In this document: piece after piece, positions 7,262-13,688 of the stretch
How positions within the stretch are numbered: the first letter of the stretch is position 1
Layout of the letters: the number at the start of each line of letters is the position of its first letter
Assembly: GCA_905193725.1 (NCBI GenBank)
Contig: CAJJPW010000015.1
Location: forward strand, 1-20,227
From: an uncultured Eubacteriales bacterium
GTDB taxonomy: Bacteria > Bacillota > Clostridia > Christensenellales > Christensenellaceae
Reading direction: 5' to 3'
DNA length: 20,227 bases
The notes under the pieces: generated by a model
The model's input: only the letters and a program-made list of their open reading frames with translations
Databases searched by the model: none
Told to the model about the DNA's origin: nothing
Translations under genes and position numbers: made by a program

Positions 7262-7277
7262 TATGACATTTGTCATA
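7262..7277. promoter_or_regulatory. Perfect dyad TATGACA-TT-TGTCATA, candidate response-regulator site
   Basis: Perfect 7+2+7 inverted repeat in the divergent region. Its centre is about 57 bp before the predicted importer transcription start, a typical place for an activator. Short symmetrical half-sites of this kind suit dimeric NarL/LuxR-type regulators, and one is encoded next door. The assignment is inference. Confidence 0.6.
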
Positions 7278-7279
7278 GT

Positions 7280-7295
7280 AAAAGTTATTACTTTT
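7280..7295. promoter_or_regulatory. Second perfect dyad AAAAGT-TATT-ACTTTT
   Basis: A 6+4+6 inverted repeat beginning 2 bp after the first dyad and reaching the candidate -35 region of the importer promoter. The half-sites differ in sequence from the first dyad, so a different protein or a lower-affinity site is possible. Confidence 0.5.
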
Positions 7296-7329
7296 GTGAA
7301 TCGAATTTTATTTATATAAAACATATAAT
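7294..7329 (+). promoter_or_regulatory. Candidate promoter of the sugar importer operon
   Basis: TATAAA (7315-7320) and TATAAT (7324-7329) are both good -10 boxes. The only -35-like hexamer, TTGTGA (7294-7299), has 15-nt spacing to the first. A poor -35 with a good -10 fits an activator-dependent promoter. Confidence 0.5.
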
Positions 7330-7376
7330 GAGATTATTCCAAATAAAACTAAATAAATTTTAAGGAGGAAATGATT

Positions 7377-8558
7377 ATGAAGAAAGTCGTAAGTCTCATT
7401 CTTGTACTACTTCTGGCAGTCATGGTCTTTGCGGCATGCGGTGCACCGGCAGAGGAACAGCCTTCTGGTGAACCATCAGATAGTACCAGCCAGGCTCCAG
7501 AGGAGACAGGAACAGAGCCAGCAGAAGGGGAAGCGACCAAGATCACTATTGGATGGTGCCCACCGGATATCACTGGCGTGTTTAAGACGGCAACAGATTA
7601 TATGGAAAAAGCCGCTGCTGAGGCAAGGGAAAACGGTTTGGATGTAGAGGTAATCACCCGCTCCAATACCACTCATACCGATGCAGCTGCACAGATCGAA
7701 AGTATTGAAAACTTCATTCAGCAGGGCGTAGACGTCATTATCATCTCCCCGGCAGAAGTGGAAGCAGTAAAGCCTGGCATCCAGCAGGCAAATGAGGCGG
7801 GAATCCCCGTTATCATGGTAAATATGCTGGAGAAACAGGAAGATATTGAAATTGCCTCCTACATAGGTTTTGACAATGCAGAGGCAGCATCGGTATCCGC
7901 CTATAGCATGTTAGATGCTTTTGGAGGCCCAGGCGTGCTAGGGGAAGGAGAGCAGGCAACTCCTCCGGAAGATGGCATGTTAGACCTAGAATGGTGGGAA
8001 AGTATTTATCAAGATGTGGATAAAAATTCTATCTCTGGTAAGGTAGCAATTATTGAAGGAATCGCTGGAGATCTGTTCTCTAATCAGAGAAACGAGGGCT
8101 TCCATGCAGTCATCGATCAATACCCCAACATCGAAGTAGTACAGATGTTAGCGGCAGATTGGAATAGACAAAAGGGAATTGAAGCGGCAGAAAATATTCT
8201 GCAAAACAACCCAGAGCTGGATGCCATTTATGCGTCCTCCAATGAAATGGGCATTGGTGCCTATAATGCGGTAAAAGACGCTGGACGGGAAGATGAAGTG
8301 ATCGTCATCACCAACGACGGTACTTCCGAGAGCGTAGATATGATTCGCGCGGGGCAGCTCACTGCTGAAACTTGGCATGGATTCCCTGACTGGGGCTGGT
8401 ATGGCGTACAATACGCCTGCATGCTGGTACAGGGCATGGAGATTCCAGAACAGTATAATATCAATCCGCGGACAGAATACATCGACAATGCAGATGACTT
8501 CTATCCAAATCCAAAGCTCAATCCCATTGACTGGGAGGCCATTAAAGCCGGAGCATAA
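7377..8558 (+). CDS. Sugar ABC transporter substrate-binding lipoprotein (Peripla_BP_4, ribose/xylose type)
   Basis: 393 aa from ATG 7377, which sits 8 nt after AAGGAGG; the ATG at 7371 is only 2 nt from it. A lipoprotein signal (MKKVVSLILVLLLAVMVFAA) ends at lipobox Cys21, followed by a Pro/Glu/Ser/Thr-rich linker to about residue 46. The mature domain has the two-lobed ribose-binding-protein pattern: IGWCPPDITGVFKT, the segment GVDVIIISPAEVEAVKPGI, IPVIMVN, SGKVAIIEG, ELDAIYASSNEMGIGAYNAV, VIVITNDGTSESVDMIRAGQ. It is larger than plain ribose-binding proteins, with an acidic insertion near residues 175-205. It captures a sugar outside the cell for the ATPase and permease that follow. The sugar is not identifiable; a ketose or polyol is suggested by the enzymes nearby. 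Confidence 0.94.
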   Translation: MKKVVSLILVLLLAVMVFAACGAPAEEQPSGEPSDSTSQAPEETGTEPAEGEATKITIGWCPPDITGVFKTATDYMEKAAAEARENGLDVEVITRSNTTHTDAAAQIESIENFIQQGVDVIIISPAEVEAVKPGIQQANEAGIPVIMVNMLEKQEDIEIASYIGFDNAEAASVSAYSMLDAFGGPGVLGEGEQATPPEDGMLDLEWWESIYQDVDKNSISGKVAIIEGIAGDLFSNQRNEGFHAVIDQYPNIEVVQMLAADWNRQKGIEAAENILQNNPELDAIYASSNEMGIGAYNAVKDAGREDEVIVITNDGTSESVDMIRAGQLTAETWHGFPDWGWYGVQYACMLVQGMEIPEQYNINPRTEYIDNADDFYPNPKLNPIDWEAIKAGA

Positions 8559-8570
8559 GTTTACTCATTT

Positions 8571-8599
8571 CTCTGCTGTGCGCACTGCGCACAGCAGAG
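8571..8599 (+). repeat. Strong hairpin between binding-protein and ATPase genes
   Basis: CTCTGCTGTGCGC and GCGCACAGCAGAG form a perfect 13-bp stem with a 3-nt loop, 12 nt after the lipoprotein stop. No T-run follows, so it is not a standard terminator. Its likely role is to protect or partly terminate the mRNA, so that far more binding protein than ATPase and permease is made. Confidence 0.85.
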
Positions 8600-8684
8600 T
8601 GCTATTGATAGCTAAGAGTGCTCGAAAAACACCCCATAAAATACATTTTTTATTTCTTAAACTATTATAAAGGGGGGAATCAAT

Positions 8685-10187
8685 TTGTCTTCTCCATATA
8701 TCTTAGAGATGAAAAATATCAACAAGAGTTTTTATGGTACGCCTGTGCTGCAGAATGTGAACTTCAGCGTAAAAAAGGGCGAGGTTCATGTGCTACTGGG
8801 AGAAAATGGCGCGGGCAAATCCACGCTGATGAAGATATTATCCGGCGTGTACAAAGCAGATAGTGGCCAAATTGTGCTGGATGGAAAACCGATAACGGTG
8901 AAATCCCCTGATCATTCGCTCTCCATGGGAATTGGGATGGTATATCAGGAGCTATCGCTCATTCCCTATATGAGCATAGCGGAAAACGTTTGGCTAGGGC
9001 ATATGCCCAAAAATAAATTGGGTTTTGTAAAGAAGAAAAAACTACTAAAAGATACAAAAACTATGTTGACTGAGCTGCAGATTGACGTGGATATCAATAA
9101 AAACGTGTCAAATTACGATCTGGGAATACAACAGCTCTGTGAAATCATCCGTGTCATTTCTCGGGATGTGAAGATCGTCATATTAGATGAGCCAACCTCA
9201 TCTCTTTCCACTGTGGAAGTGGAAAAATTATTTCAAACGATTCGCAGATTAAAGGAGCAAGGGATTGCCTTTGTCTATATTACACATAAGCTAGATGAAG
9301 TAGCGCAAATTGGAGACTGTGTGACCGTGCTTCGCGACGGCAGCACTATCGACCAAACGCTGGACGATGTGGAAAATATCTCCCGAGATACGCTGGTCAC
9401 CATGATGGTTGGTCGTCCCTTAGAGGAGCAATATCCCAAGGTACCAGCAGTACAAAATGAGATTATGCTGTCGGTGGACCATCTGTCAGACGATAAGTTC
9501 TTTTATGACGTGAGCTTTGACGTGAAAAAGGGTGAAGTGTTGGGGGTAGCTGGCTTGGTAGGAGCAGGAAGCAGCGAATTGGCAGAGGCAATATTTGGAC
9601 TAAGAAAAATCCGAAAAGGAACGATCACCTATTGCGGACAGCCTTTTATCCCTAAAAGCCCTAAAAAATCCATCCAAAATAAACTGGGCTTTGTTACCAA
9701 AGACAGGAAAGATGGCTTGGCGCTTCACATGTCCATTTCTACCAATATCTGCATGGCGAAACAAAAGGGTTTTAGCAAATTGGGCTTCCGGCTGCGCAAA
9801 GCAGAAAAGACGGCCACAGATAAGTACATAAAAATGCTGAGCATTAAAGCGGAAAGTGGGAAGCAAAAGGTCAGAGATCTCTCTGGTGGTAACCAACAAA
9901 AGGTGGCAATTGCCAAATGGAATTGCAGCGATACCCTGCTCTACCTAATGGATGACCCTACTAGAGGCGTAGATGTAGGCGCAAAAGTGGAGGTGTACAA
10001 CCTCATTAACCATATTACGTCCCAAGGCGCAAGCGTTCTTTTAATTTCATCGGATATGCCTGAACTTCTAGGCATCTCAGATCGGATCATGGTGATGAAA
10101 AAGGGAAGAGTGGCGGCGATTATGGATACGAAGGAGTGTACACAGGAATTAATTTTAGAAAAAGCGGCAGGGAGTGAAGGACGATGA
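8685..10187 (+). CDS. Sugar ABC transporter ATP-binding protein, double NBD (RbsA/MglA family)
   Basis: 500 aa, normal for the family. Start TTG at 8685 is set by AGGGGGG at 7-nt spacing. First nucleotide-binding domain: Walker A GENGAGKST (39-47), Q-loop MVYQEL (85-90), Walker B VILDEP with Glu169, His201 in ITHKLDE. Second domain: GLVGAGSSE replacing a Walker A, as is usual in this family, the signature LSGGNQQK (399-406), and LMDDPTRGVD, where the usual catalytic Glu is Asp424. It powers sugar import with the permease, whose start overlaps its stop (ATGA, 4 bp), and the upstream lipoprotein. Together they form a complete importer operon. Confidence 0.95.
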   Translation: MSSPYILEMKNINKSFYGTPVLQNVNFSVKKGEVHVLLGENGAGKSTLMKILSGVYKADSGQIVLDGKPITVKSPDHSLSMGIGMVYQELSLIPYMSIAENVWLGHMPKNKLGFVKKKKLLKDTKTMLTELQIDVDINKNVSNYDLGIQQLCEIIRVISRDVKIVILDEPTSSLSTVEVEKLFQTIRRLKEQGIAFVYITHKLDEVAQIGDCVTVLRDGSTIDQTLDDVENISRDTLVTMMVGRPLEEQYPKVPAVQNEIMLSVDHLSDDKFFYDVSFDVKKGEVLGVAGLVGAGSSELAEAIFGLRKIRKGTITYCGQPFIPKSPKKSIQNKLGFVTKDRKDGLALHMSISTNICMAKQKGFSKLGFRLRKAEKTATDKYIKMLSIKAESGKQKVRDLSGGNQQKVAIAKWNCSDTLLYLMDDPTRGVDVGAKVEVYNLINHITSQGASVLLISSDMPELLGISDRIMVMKKGRVAAIMDTKECTQELILEKAAGSEGR

Positions 10188-11152
10188 CGACAAAATCCAA
10201 AGTAACGGGTAAAAATATAGTAAATATTCTGCAAAAATTCAGTGCGCTGCTCATACTGCTCATTCTCATAGCGTACATGTCATTTGCAAGCGATGTATTT
10301 TTTGAAGTTTCCAATTTTGTGAATATCATAAAACAATCCTCCGCGCTGGGCATCATGGCTATCGGGCAGACGCTAGTCATCTTGACAGGTGGTATCGATC
10401 TTTCGGTAGGTTCCATGATGGCAGTATCAGGCTGCACCATGGCAGTGGCAAATACTCAGTGGGGATTTGCGCCAGTACCAGCAGTACTCCTGGGAATTGT
10501 CATTGGCGTGGTGGCCGGCCTTATCAACGGCGTGATTGTTACAAAGGGAAAGATTCAGGCGTTTATCGCCACACTGGGCATGCTACAAGTGGCGGAAGGC
10601 GTGGCGTTGCTGCTCACAGATGGGCTGCCTATCTCGGGGATTGACCCGGGGATGTTAGAATTGGGCAACGGCATGGTGTGGGGCATTCCACTGAGTGTAT
10701 TTGCCTTTTTGGCCATGGCAATTATTTGGTACGTGTATCTCAACTATACCACCGGTGGACGGAACATCATGGCTGTGGGAGGTAATGAAGAGGCCTCTCG
10801 CACGTCTGGCATCAGCGTAGATGGGACGAAAATTGCCGTTCATACTATATGCGGTTTCTGTTGCTCCATCGCCGGTTTTGTGATGATGGGACGAATGAAC
10901 TCTGCAAATGGTCTGATGGGAAGCGGCATGGAACTGCAGGCCATTACCGCAGTGGCCTTAGGCGGCACCAGCCTTGCAGGAGGCTTGGGAGGAATCGGCG
11001 GGACGATTATCGGCGTTATCACCATTGGTGTACTCAACAATGGCTTAGACCTGCTGAACACAACGCCTTTCTGGCAAAAGGTCATTTTGGGAATTCTGAT
11101 CGTTCTGGTAGTGATTTTAGACTCCTGGAGGAGCAGACGGTTCCGCACATGA
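10184..11152 (+). CDS. Sugar ABC transporter permease (RbsC/BPD_transp_2 family)
   Basis: 322 aa, typical length. The sequence is mostly hydrophobic, with around 8-10 membrane segments, and carries family landmarks: GIMAIGQTLVILTGGIDLSVGS near residue 65, GLINGVIVTKGKIQAFIATLG near 110, the cytoplasmic loop GGNEEASRTSGISV (about 200-213) that contacts the ATPase, and GGTSLAGGLGGIGGT near 265. The ATG overlaps the ATPase stop by 4 bp, so translation is coupled. It forms the membrane channel of the importer. It ends the operon; two hairpins lie downstream. Confidence 0.95.
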   Translation: MTTKSKVTGKNIVNILQKFSALLILLILIAYMSFASDVFFEVSNFVNIIKQSSALGIMAIGQTLVILTGGIDLSVGSMMAVSGCTMAVANTQWGFAPVPAVLLGIVIGVVAGLINGVIVTKGKIQAFIATLGMLQVAEGVALLLTDGLPISGIDPGMLELGNGMVWGIPLSVFAFLAMAIIWYVYLNYTTGGRNIMAVGGNEEASRTSGISVDGTKIAVHTICGFCCSIAGFVMMGRMNSANGLMGSGMELQAITAVALGGTSLAGGLGGIGGTIIGVITIGVLNNGLDLLNTTPFWQKVILGILIVLVVILDSWRSRRFRT

Positions 11153-11174
11153 TCTGTGCCTGAGAAAGAGAGAA

Positions 11175-11203
11175 AATAGGCGCTCTCATAAAGGGCGCCT
11201 ATT
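11175..11203 (+). terminator. Candidate terminator of the sugar importer operon
   Basis: AATAGGCGC (11175-11183) pairs with GCGCCTATT (11195-11203), 22 nt after the permease stop. The following tract is ATATTGCAGTTTG, not a clean T-run, so termination may be partial. Confidence 0.6.
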
Positions 11204-11492
11204 ATATTGCAGTTTGATTGTAAAGGAATCGTTGGCACTTTCCGGGAGAGAGTCAATCGCTTGTGTTTTTAGCATAGAGCGAGGGGAAGGAAGATAATTG
11301 TCTCGATGAGAGAGATGATCGGGAGAGCGTTGTGATGTAGTGCAAGTCATGAAAATGAGAGCTTTGCAATTCCCCTTGAAAGGGGAGTAAGCACAGAGTA
11401 AATAGAAAGATTTCCTGCTCAGTCAATGGAGCAGAGGAAGAGGAAATATACGCTTGGGGGTGAAAGTGCAGGTAAATTGGTTGAAAAATGGG

Positions 11493-11538
11493 GAAATGCA
11501 GAAACCCTGTACCATCTGGTACAGGGTTTCTGCATTTC
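11493..11538. terminator. 21-bp perfect hairpin between convergent operons
   Basis: Positions 11493-11513 and 11518-11538 are exact reverse complements around the loop ATCT; the core is ACCCTGTACC/GGTACAGGGT. It begins 24 nt past the SDR stop on the minus strand, where a terminator is expected, with ATTTTT shortly after the stem on that strand. It probably acts in both directions. Confidence 0.8.
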
Positions 11539-11561
11539 AAATATATTTGGAAGTGAAGTAC

Positions 11562-12317
11562 TTATAAACAGGTGTAACCTCCATCTACTACAACGTCCGA
11601 ACCTGTAGTGTAACCAGAAGCACTGCTGGCTAGATATAGAATGGGAGGAACCAGCTCTTCCATGCGGCCCATGGGGATCATCCGATACCAGGCCTGCTTT
11701 AATTCCTCTGCCACATCTGCTGACATGGGTGTCGCCACAAAACCAGGGCTAATGCTGTTTACTCGAATGTGATAGGGCGCAAATTCCACTGCCATAGAGC
11801 GAGTCATGTGGAGGATAGCGGCCTTAGAGGTGTTATATGCACACTGAAGATTGGGGATGTTGACAATATAGCCGGACATAGAAGCCATGTTGATAATGCT
11901 CCCTGCAACCCCTAAGTCCACCATGGTCTGAGCCACCCGGCGGGCCACAATATATTCCCCGGTGAGGTTTACGTCGATCATATGCCGAAACTCATCAGGG
12001 GTGGTTTTGAGCACTTCTTTGTGGAGGGTGATGCCAGCGTTGTTGAACAACACGTCGATCTTTTGAGAGCGCTCGATAATTTGGCGAACAGCGCTATCTA
12101 CCTCCTGCTCGTTGGTGACATCAGTGGAGATGTGCCAGGCTTTGCCCCCTGCCGCCTGGATATCGGCAATGGCTTCGTTGGCGTCGGAGCGAGATAAAAT
12201 GACCACTTCCGCGCCCGCTTTGGCAAGTCCTAGGCCAACTGTACGGCCAATTCCCTTATTGCCGCCAGTCACTACGGCAACTTTACCCTGCAAACCGAAT
12301 ATTTGATCTAGATACAT
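11562..12317 (-). CDS. Short-chain dehydrogenase/reductase, polyol/ketose type
   Basis: 251 aa, a classical SDR. Cofactor motif TGGNKGIG (17-24), structural NNAG (92-95), catalytic Ser148 with Tyr161 and Lys165 in YNTSK, and SPGFVATPM (190-198). The stretch LQCAYNTSKAAILHMTRSMA resembles sorbose reductase and arabinitol/gluconate dehydrogenases, so a sugar or polyol substrate fits. NAD versus NADP use is not certain; the LSRSD after the second strand would tolerate either. The ATG follows GAAAGG at 7-nt spacing. The gene lies 31 bp after the ketose 3-epimerase gene, so they are co-transcribed, suggesting that it reduces or oxidises the epimerase product or substrate (inference). Confidence 0.92.
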   Translation of the reverse strand: MYLDQIFGLQGKVAVVTGGNKGIGRTVGLGLAKAGAEVVILSRSDANEAIADIQAAGGKAWHISTDVTNEQEVDSAVRQIIERSQKIDVLFNNAGITLHKEVLKTTPDEFRHMIDVNLTGEYIVARRVAQTMVDLGVAGSIINMASMSGYIVNIPNLQCAYNTSKAAILHMTRSMAVEFAPYHIRVNSISPGFVATPMSADVAEELKQAWYRMIPMGRMEELVPPILYLASSASGYTTGSDVVVDGGYTCL

Positions 12318-12348
12318 AGGAATTCCTTTCTAAGCAGTACGCGTCCTG

Positions 12349-13218
12349 CTATTTGCTGAACTTTTGTCTCACAAACTGCAATGCCTCTTTGATATCTGCA
12401 TCCAGTTTTTGCTCATCCGCGCTGCCAGAGAGATCGCGCCATACTTTGATGTCGCTGCCCACTGTTCCGCCCGGGCGGACGAATGGCTCCATGACCACGG
12501 CGCCGTCGTAGGAGATATCCTGTAAGGCTTTGCCCATTTCATCCCAAGGCATATGTCCCTTGCCGGGAACTTTCCGGTTGCACTCGCCAATATGGAAATG
12601 CCCCAGATAGTTTCCACAAGTGCGGATGGCGTCTCCTAAGAAATCCTCTTCAATGTTCATGTGGAAGCAGTCTAGCAGTATTTTTACATTGGGATGGCCG
12701 ATGTCCTTGGCCAATTGTGTGGCTTCCTGGCTGGAGTTGATGAGGAAATGCTCAAAGCGATTTACCGTCTCAAGGGCCAATAAAACCCCATGCTCCTGTG
12801 CGAAGTCGGCGATTTCCAGCATGCTCTGGATGCTGCGGCTGCGGGTAGCGGGTTTATCCACTGGTTGGCTGTAGTCATAGGGCCAGTAAGCGTAGATAAT
12901 GCCGCCCAAAACATGAGCATCTACCTTTTCCAGGGCAATGATGATCTTGCGCAAATAGTCTAATCCTTCCTTGCGTACACTCTCATCGGCAGAAGAGGTA
13001 TCGTATTGTGGAGGAAGGCCAATACAGCCTGTGAGGGAAATGCCCACACTGTCAGCCGTGTCTTTGATGTGTTTTAGCTGGCTGTCATCCATTTCCACTA
13101 ATGCGCCAGCCCCTAGCTCTAAAATATCAAAGCCCAGATTTGCTACCTTATTGCAGTAATAAGCGTAGTCGGCGGCCCATTCCTGTTCCCAATAAGCAAA
13201 ATATGTTCCAAATTTCAT
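12349..13218 (-). CDS. Ketose 3-epimerase (D-allulose/D-tagatose 3-epimerase family)
   Basis: 289 aa TIM-barrel sugar isomerase. It opens MKFGTYFAYWEQEWAADY, the hallmark start of D-psicose (allulose) 3-epimerases. Metal ligands are at the same numbers known for the Clostridium cellulolyticum enzyme: Glu150, Asp183, His209, Glu244. Substrate contacts Glu156, His186 and Arg215 and pocket residues Tyr6, Trp112 and Phe246 are also kept, as are DCFHMNIEED, GECNRKVPGKG and the C-terminal VMEPFVRPGGTVGSDIKVWRDLS. The reaction is Mn2+/Co2+-dependent inversion at C3 of a free ketose, such as fructose to allulose or tagatose to sorbose. The ATG has AGGAGGT at 6-nt spacing. It is first in an operon with the SDR and follows a zinc dehydrogenase gene. 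Preferred ketose is not readable from sequence. Confidence 0.95.
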   Translation of the reverse strand: MKFGTYFAYWEQEWAADYAYYCNKVANLGFDILELGAGALVEMDDSQLKHIKDTADSVGISLTGCIGLPPQYDTSSADESVRKEGLDYLRKIIIALEKVDAHVLGGIIYAYWPYDYSQPVDKPATRSRSIQSMLEIADFAQEHGVLLALETVNRFEHFLINSSQEATQLAKDIGHPNVKILLDCFHMNIEEDFLGDAIRTCGNYLGHFHIGECNRKVPGKGHMPWDEMGKALQDISYDGAVVMEPFVRPGGTVGSDIKVWRDLSGSADEQKLDADIKEALQFVRQKFSK

Positions 13219-13255
13219 GGTAGTACCTCCTTTAAATTCATTTTAGTAAGTGAGA

Positions 13256-13284
13256 AGTATAGATAAGCAATTTGCTTTATTGAT
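13256..13284 (-). promoter_or_regulatory. Candidate promoter with internal operator for epimerase-SDR
   Basis: TATACT (13261-13256) is a good -10 box, but the hexamer 17 nt upstream (ATCAAT) is a poor -35. The 13-bp dyad AAGCAA-T-TTGCTT (13265-13277) fills the spacer, a classic repressor position; an activator would also fit the weak -35. Confidence 0.45.
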
Positions 13285-13556
13285 CTAGTAAAACCCAAAG
13301 AGCTCACTCTAGGAATCTTCTTTGAAATATAATATGGCATCGGTAAACCCGCAGGTTTCCGTGATTTTCCGTATTTACAGTGCAACATATTGGCGATCTC
13401 TTGTGTCAGCTGATTTGTTTAGTGCTAGTGTTGCATCCAGCACATGGCACCGGAAAAGTGTGCTTTGTCGCTACTCTCTTTGCTCTAGAAACGATTAGTA
13501 TCTTTTGTTTTGACGATGGGTTGGCTTGTTGCCATAGATTTCCCATCCAAATACGT

Positions 13557-13596
13557 CCCGGCTGTTCAGTGCCCCGGCTGTTCAGTGCCCCGGCTG
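13557..13596. repeat. Tandem repeat, 16-bp unit, 2.5 copies
   Basis: CCCGGCTGTTCAGTGC occurs at 13557-13572 and 13573-13588 without change, then CCCGGCTG at 13589-13596. The unit is G+C-rich inside an AT-rich region. Exact tandem copies point to recent slippage. Confidence 0.9.
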
Positions 13597-13607
13597 GGTG
13601 GCTAGCT

Positions 13608-13631
13608 CGGGATATGCTAGTGCATATCCCG
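13608..13631. repeat. 10-bp perfect hairpin
   Basis: CGGGATATGC and GCATATCCCG around TAGT, just after the tandem repeat. No T-run on either side. It may be a processing hairpin or part of the end of the dehydrogenase transcript. Confidence 0.7.
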
Positions 13632-13654
13632 GCTACCGCCTGAAGGGGAAGAAT

Positions 13655-13677
13655 CAGGGAGAGTCAGACTTTCCCTG
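13655..13677 (-). terminator. Hairpin downstream of the zinc dehydrogenase
   Basis: CAGGGAGAGT (13655-13664) pairs with ACTTTCCCTG (13668-13677), one G-T wobble and a 3-nt loop. It starts 11 nt past the dehydrogenase stop on the minus strand. The tract after it (ATTCTTCCCC) has few T, so termination may be partial. Confidence 0.55.
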
Positions 13678-13688
13678 TATTTACCTCA

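Larger units (their letters stand above)
7071..7376. promoter_or_regulatory. Divergent control region between the two-component system and the sugar importer
   Basis: 306 bp, very AT-rich, no gene. From left to right it holds CCTAT-(6)-ATAGG (7216-7231), the two adjacent dyads at 7262-7295, and a TATA-rich promoter region for the importer. The strong ribosome site AAGGAGG lies at 7362-7368. A promoter for the kinase gene must also be here but no confident box was found. Confidence 0.7.
11153..11561. other. Convergent intergenic region with four hairpins
   Basis: No gene seen. It holds the stem at 11175-11203, TCCCCT-TGAA-AGGGGA (11371-11386), CTGCTC-(8)-GAGCAG (11415-11434) and the very long stem at 11493-11538. 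Purine-rich tracts such as GAGAAAGAGAGAAAA lie between them. Confidence 0.6.
13219..13688. promoter_or_regulatory. 470-bp region between dehydrogenase and epimerase genes: operator-like dyads and repeats
   Basis: No convincing gene. Near the epimerase it holds a TATACT -10 box (minus strand, 13261-13256) with the dyad AAGCAA-T-TTGCTT just upstream, and further up CGG-T-AAACC-CGCA-GGTTT-CCG (13341-13361). Near the dehydrogenase it holds 2.5 copies of a 16-bp tandem repeat and two hairpins. An epimerase-SDR promoter is likely here, separate from the dehydrogenase transcript. Confidence 0.6.

Noticed and set aside
7371..7376. ATG at 7371 as start of the sugar-binding lipoprotein
   Set aside because: It is only 2 nt from the ribosome site; ATG 7377 has 8-nt spacing and gives a clean MKK-type lipoprotein signal.
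9540..9590. Loss of Walker A in the second domain of the first sugar ATPase (GLVGAGSSE)
   Set aside because: This replacement is normal in the RbsA/MglA family and is not a sign of decay, unlike the substitutions in the second ATPase.
10840..11256. 138-codon minus-strand frame opposite the permease
   Set aside because: It is antisense to a strongly conserved membrane protein and runs into a terminator-rich spacer; no family resemblance.
13557..13631. CRISPR or integration-site array
   Set aside because: The 16-bp copies are directly tandem with no spacers, only 2.5 units are present, and there are no cas or integrase genes.
13380..13643. 87-codon plus-strand frame in the dehydrogenase-epimerase gap
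   Set aside because: It runs through the tandem repeat and a hairpin, has no ribosome site, and resembles no family.
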